From an uncultured Cyanobium sp. (lineage in GTDB: Bacteria > Cyanobacteriota > Cyanobacteriia > PCC-6307 > Cyanobiaceae), in assembly GCA_937919075.1 (NCBI GenBank), contig CALFOF010000091.1, positions 1 to 6,583 of the forward strand: a stretch of DNA of 6,583 nt, in the 5' to 3' direction. Below are positions 4,702 to 6,583 of this stretch, in pieces. The translations under genes were made by a program, and so were the position numbers. The number at the start of each line of letters is the position of its first letter. Position 1 is the first letter of the stretch. The notes beneath the pieces are model-generated. The model was not told where the DNA came from. It searched no databases and saw only the letters and a program-made list of their open reading frames with translations.

Positions 4702-5357
4702 CCTGGCTCTACCTGGTGGCGGCCACGGCCCTTTGCCTCTCCCCGCTGGCGACGGCGCTGCCCCCAGCGGGCGATGTGCTGCCGCTGATCAACGCCCTCG
4801 TCGAGCAGACGAACGTGCCGAACCTGGTGTCGGGCGTGATCCTCTACACCCGCCTCTACGACACGGTCACCGAGGTGGTGGTGTTCACGCTGGCGTCGAT
4901 CGGGGTGCGCTTTCTGTTTGCGGGCGAGCCCGCCAAACCCACGGTGCGTGCGCTCGATGATGCGCCCTCGGTGGTGCTCTGCCAGCTGAGCGGCACGATC
5001 GCGGCCCTGATCGGCGTGGAGCTGGCCCTGCGCGGTCATCTTTCGCCTGGCGGCGGTTTTGCCGCGGGGGTGGCCGGTGGCACGGCGATCGGGCTGGCGT
5101 TGATCAGCGGCTCGGCGGTGCTCTCCGATCGCCTCTACCGCAACTACCGCGCCGATCTTTGGGAGAAGGCGGCGGTGATCGCCTTCGTGCTGCTGGCCGC
5201 GCTCACCCTGGGCGGCCTGCCGCCGCCGCCCGGCGCATTCGGCAGCCTGGCGGGCGGCAGCTGGATCCCACTGCTCAATGTGCTGGTGGCGATCAAAGTG
5301 ACACTCGGCTCCTGGGCGATGGTGCAGCTGTTTGTGCGCCACCGGGGCTTGCTCTAG
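4698..5357 (+). CDS. mrpB: MbhE-MnhB fusion, Na+/H+ antiporter subunit B
   Basis: This 219-residue membrane protein combines two modules. The first (about 1-75) resembles MbhE, the extreme C terminus of MrpA, with PNLVSGVILYTRLYDTVTEV (41-60) containing the Y-R/T-x-x-D-T-x-x-E motif. The second (about 92-217) is MnhB/MrpB, with GHLSPGGGFAAGV (113-125), a helix at 126-141, one at 158-172 and the terminal block WIPLLNVLVAIKVTLGSW (189-206). The N terminus (1-24) is a hydrophobic segment resembling an uncleaved signal. It starts in an ATGA overlap with the DUF4040 gene, without a clear Shine-Dalgarno, and is the last gene of the operon. Its TAG stop overlaps the stop of the convergent SbcC gene in CTAG, so no space for a dedicated terminator remains. 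Confidence 0.85.
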   Translation: MTWLYLVAATALCLSPLATALPPAGDVLPLINALVEQTNVPNLVSGVILYTRLYDTVTEVVVFTLASIGVRFLFAGEPAKPTVRALDDAPSVVLCQLSGTIAALIGVELALRGHLSPGGGFAAGVAGGTAIGLALISGSAVLSDRLYRNYRADLWEKAAVIAFVLLAALTLGGLPPPPGAFGSLAGGSWIPLLNVLVAIKVTLGSWAMVQLFVRHRGLL

Positions 5358-6583
5358 CCGCTGCTGCTCAGCCGCAGAGTGGAGCCGCGGTCGCCGGCGA
5401 TCACCTCGATGCCGCCGCGGATACGCTCGCGCAGGGCGCCCACGTGGCTGATCAGGCCGATCATGCGGCCGCCTGCACGCAGGCGGTCGAGTTCGTCCAT
5501 CGCCAGTTGCAGGTTGTCGGGGTCGAGGCTGCCAAAGCCTTCATCGATGAACAGGGCCTCCAGGGGCACGCCGCCGGCATGGGCCTGCACCGTGTCGGCC
5601 ACCCCCAGCGCCAACGCCAGCGACGCCTGGAAGGTTTCGCCGCCCGAGAGGCTGCTCACCTCCCGCTCCTCGCCGGTGTAGGCATCGAGCACCCGCAGGC
5701 CGAGGCCGGCATTGCGGCCGCCGTGGCCCCCCTCATCGGTGAGGCGCAGCTGGTAGCGGCCGGAGGTCATCAGCGTGAGCCGCTGATTGGCGAAGCTGCA
5801 GATGTCGGCGAGGTAGGCGGAGAGCACCCAACGCTGCAGGGAGATGTAGGGCGCCGCCTTGCCCTGGCAGCGGTTGGCCACGGCGCTGAGCAGCTCCGCC
5901 TTCGCCCGCTGCTGCGCCAGGCCGGCGGCGCGTTCCCGGTGCAACGCCGTGAGCCGCTGGATTTCAGCCTGGGCGCCCCGCGCTTCGCTGTGCCGTTCCA
6001 CAGCGGTGGTGCGCAGCTGATCAGCGTGGGTTTCCGCCGCCAGGGCAGCGGCGGTGTCGGGCCGCTGTTCAGGTACATCGGCCAGTTCGGGGGCAGCCAG
6101 GGCGCCCTGCAGTTCGATCACTTGTTTGTTGTAGGCCTCGATCCGCTGCGCCCACTGCTCGCGCTTGGCGGCCTCGATCAAGGCGGCGCTGGCCTCGTTG
6201 GCGCTGGCAAAGGGGGAGGCGGCCAGTTCGCCCGTGAGCCGCTGCGCCGCCTGCTCCTGGCGGGCCACGGCCCGGGTGTGGCTGGCGGCGGCGGCGATCA
6301 AATTGCGCAGGGCGCTCTCCAGCGGCGCGAAGGCCACCAGCACCGCAGCGGGCTCCAGCCCAGCGCCCAGCTCCTGCGCCAAGGCAGCCACCAGTGCGGC
6401 GGCGCGGCCTGTGGCCTCTTGCTGTGTCCTGCGCTCCAGCGCCGTCGCTGTACGGGCCGCTTCGATGGCCTGCTGCAGGGCCTGGCCCTGCTGCTCACGT
6501 GCTTTGGTGCCTTGTTCAAGGGCAGCGCGGCGAGCCGCCTGGGCGCTGGCGGCGGCGAGGGCCTCGCTGGCGGTGCGGGCGGC
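5354..6583 (-). CDS. sbcC: SbcC/Rad50-family exonuclease ATPase subunit, C-terminal part, cut by the window edge
   Basis: SbcC pairs with the SbcD nuclease to open hairpins and process DNA ends. The visible 409 C-terminal residues run open to the edge, and there is no credible start inside. Residues 1 to about 240 are an Ala/Gln/Glu/Arg-rich coiled coil (returning arm; the CxxC zinc hook must lie further upstream). The ATPase lobe follows: LQRWVLSAYLADICSFAN (about 249-266), RYQLRL (276-281), the ABC signature LSGGETFQASLAL (312-324), Walker B plus D-loop LFIDEGFGSLD (344-354) with catalytic Glu348, and the switch His in LISHV (377-381). All key residues are present, so this lobe looks functional. 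A GTG at 6391 is in frame but falls in the middle of the coiled coil. The gene faces the mrp operon and shares stop-codon bases with it. Other SMC-like ATPases are less likely given the Rad50-type FIDEGFGSLD. Confidence 0.9.
   Translation of the reverse strand, partial: AARTASEALAAASAQAARRAALEQGTKAREQQGQALQQAIEAARTATALERRTQQEATGRAAALVAALAQELGAGLEPAAVLVAFAPLESALRNLIAAAASHTRAVARQEQAAQRLTGELAASPFASANEASAALIEAAKREQWAQRIEAYNKQVIELQGALAAPELADVPEQRPDTAAALAAETHADQLRTTAVERHSEARGAQAEIQRLTALHRERAAGLAQQRAKAELLSAVANRCQGKAAPYISLQRWVLSAYLADICSFANQRLTLMTSGRYQLRLTDEGGHGGRNAGLGLRVLDAYTGEEREVSSLSGGETFQASLALALGVADTVQAHAGGVPLEALFIDEGFGSLDPDNLQLAMDELDRLRAGGRMIGLISHVGALRERIRGGIEVIAGDRGSTLRLSSSG

Noticed and set aside
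5180..5260. GC-rich inverted repeats near the end of the MnhB gene as a terminator
   Set aside because: The runs of GCC/GGC can pair in many ways, but no T-run follows, and they encode the Pro/Gly loop of MnhB.
4647..5342. Open frame of about 230 codons on the minus strand opposite the MnhB gene
   Set aside because: It has the same shadow composition (Gln, Arg, His, Gly) and no start signal or family motif; the plus-strand gene carries clear MbhE and MnhB motifs.
1..6583. CRISPR array, tRNA or rRNA genes, insertion sequence
   Set aside because: No regular repeat-spacer pattern, no tRNA cloverleaf or rRNA-like stretch, and no transposase motif were found. The only hint of a mobile junction is the composition change at the left edge.

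Overview
The window is very GC-rich and gene-dense, with genes packed head to tail by ATGA and TGATG overlaps. The gene content points to a high-GC picocyanobacterium of the Cyanobium/Synechococcus type. It has an AcsF-type chlorophyll-biosynthesis cyclase, an Mrp-type antiporter cluster in the split cyanobacterial form (DUF4040 protein and MnhB in place of a full-length MrpA), and one perfect HIP1 octamer (GCGATCGC, 3795-3802). The genus is an inference; the phototroph assignment rests mainly on AcsF.

Left part, minus strand (1-1155). An apparent three-gene operon reads leftwards. First is a small hydrophobic protein with a near-ideal Shine-Dalgarno and an x-A-G-I tetrapeptide repeat (1155-904). 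Nine bases later comes a hemerythrin carrying all seven di-iron ligand positions (894-406). Its stop overlaps the start of an AcsF-like Mg-protoporphyrin IX monomethyl ester oxidative cyclase (409 to the left edge, incomplete). An O2-binding di-iron protein is thus translationally coupled to an O2-consuming di-iron enzyme. The last ~50 bases of the cyclase (positions 1-52) change codon character and lose family similarity just before the expected DEARH iron-ligand motif.

Middle (1156-1337). This is the divergent intergenic region between the small-protein operon and the antiporter operon. It holds two perfect palindromes (1180-1194 and 1254-1265) that could be operators. No strong sigma-70 promoter is visible on either strand.

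Right-centre, plus strand (1338-5357). Seven overlapping genes encode a membrane cation/proton antiporter: mrpC, mrpD, mrpE, mrpF, mrpG, a DUF4040/MbhD-like subunit and an MbhE-MnhB fusion. The antiporter-type transport subunit MrpD occurs once, and there is no NuoL-like N-terminal MrpA module in the window. MrpD also has Thr where a conserved helix-8 Lys is expected.

Right end, minus strand (6583-5354). This is the C-terminal 409 residues of an SbcC/Rad50-type repair ATPase: coiled coil, ABC signature, Walker B, D-loop and His switch. It converges on the antiporter operon, and the two stop codons share the palindrome CTAG, leaving no intergenic terminator.
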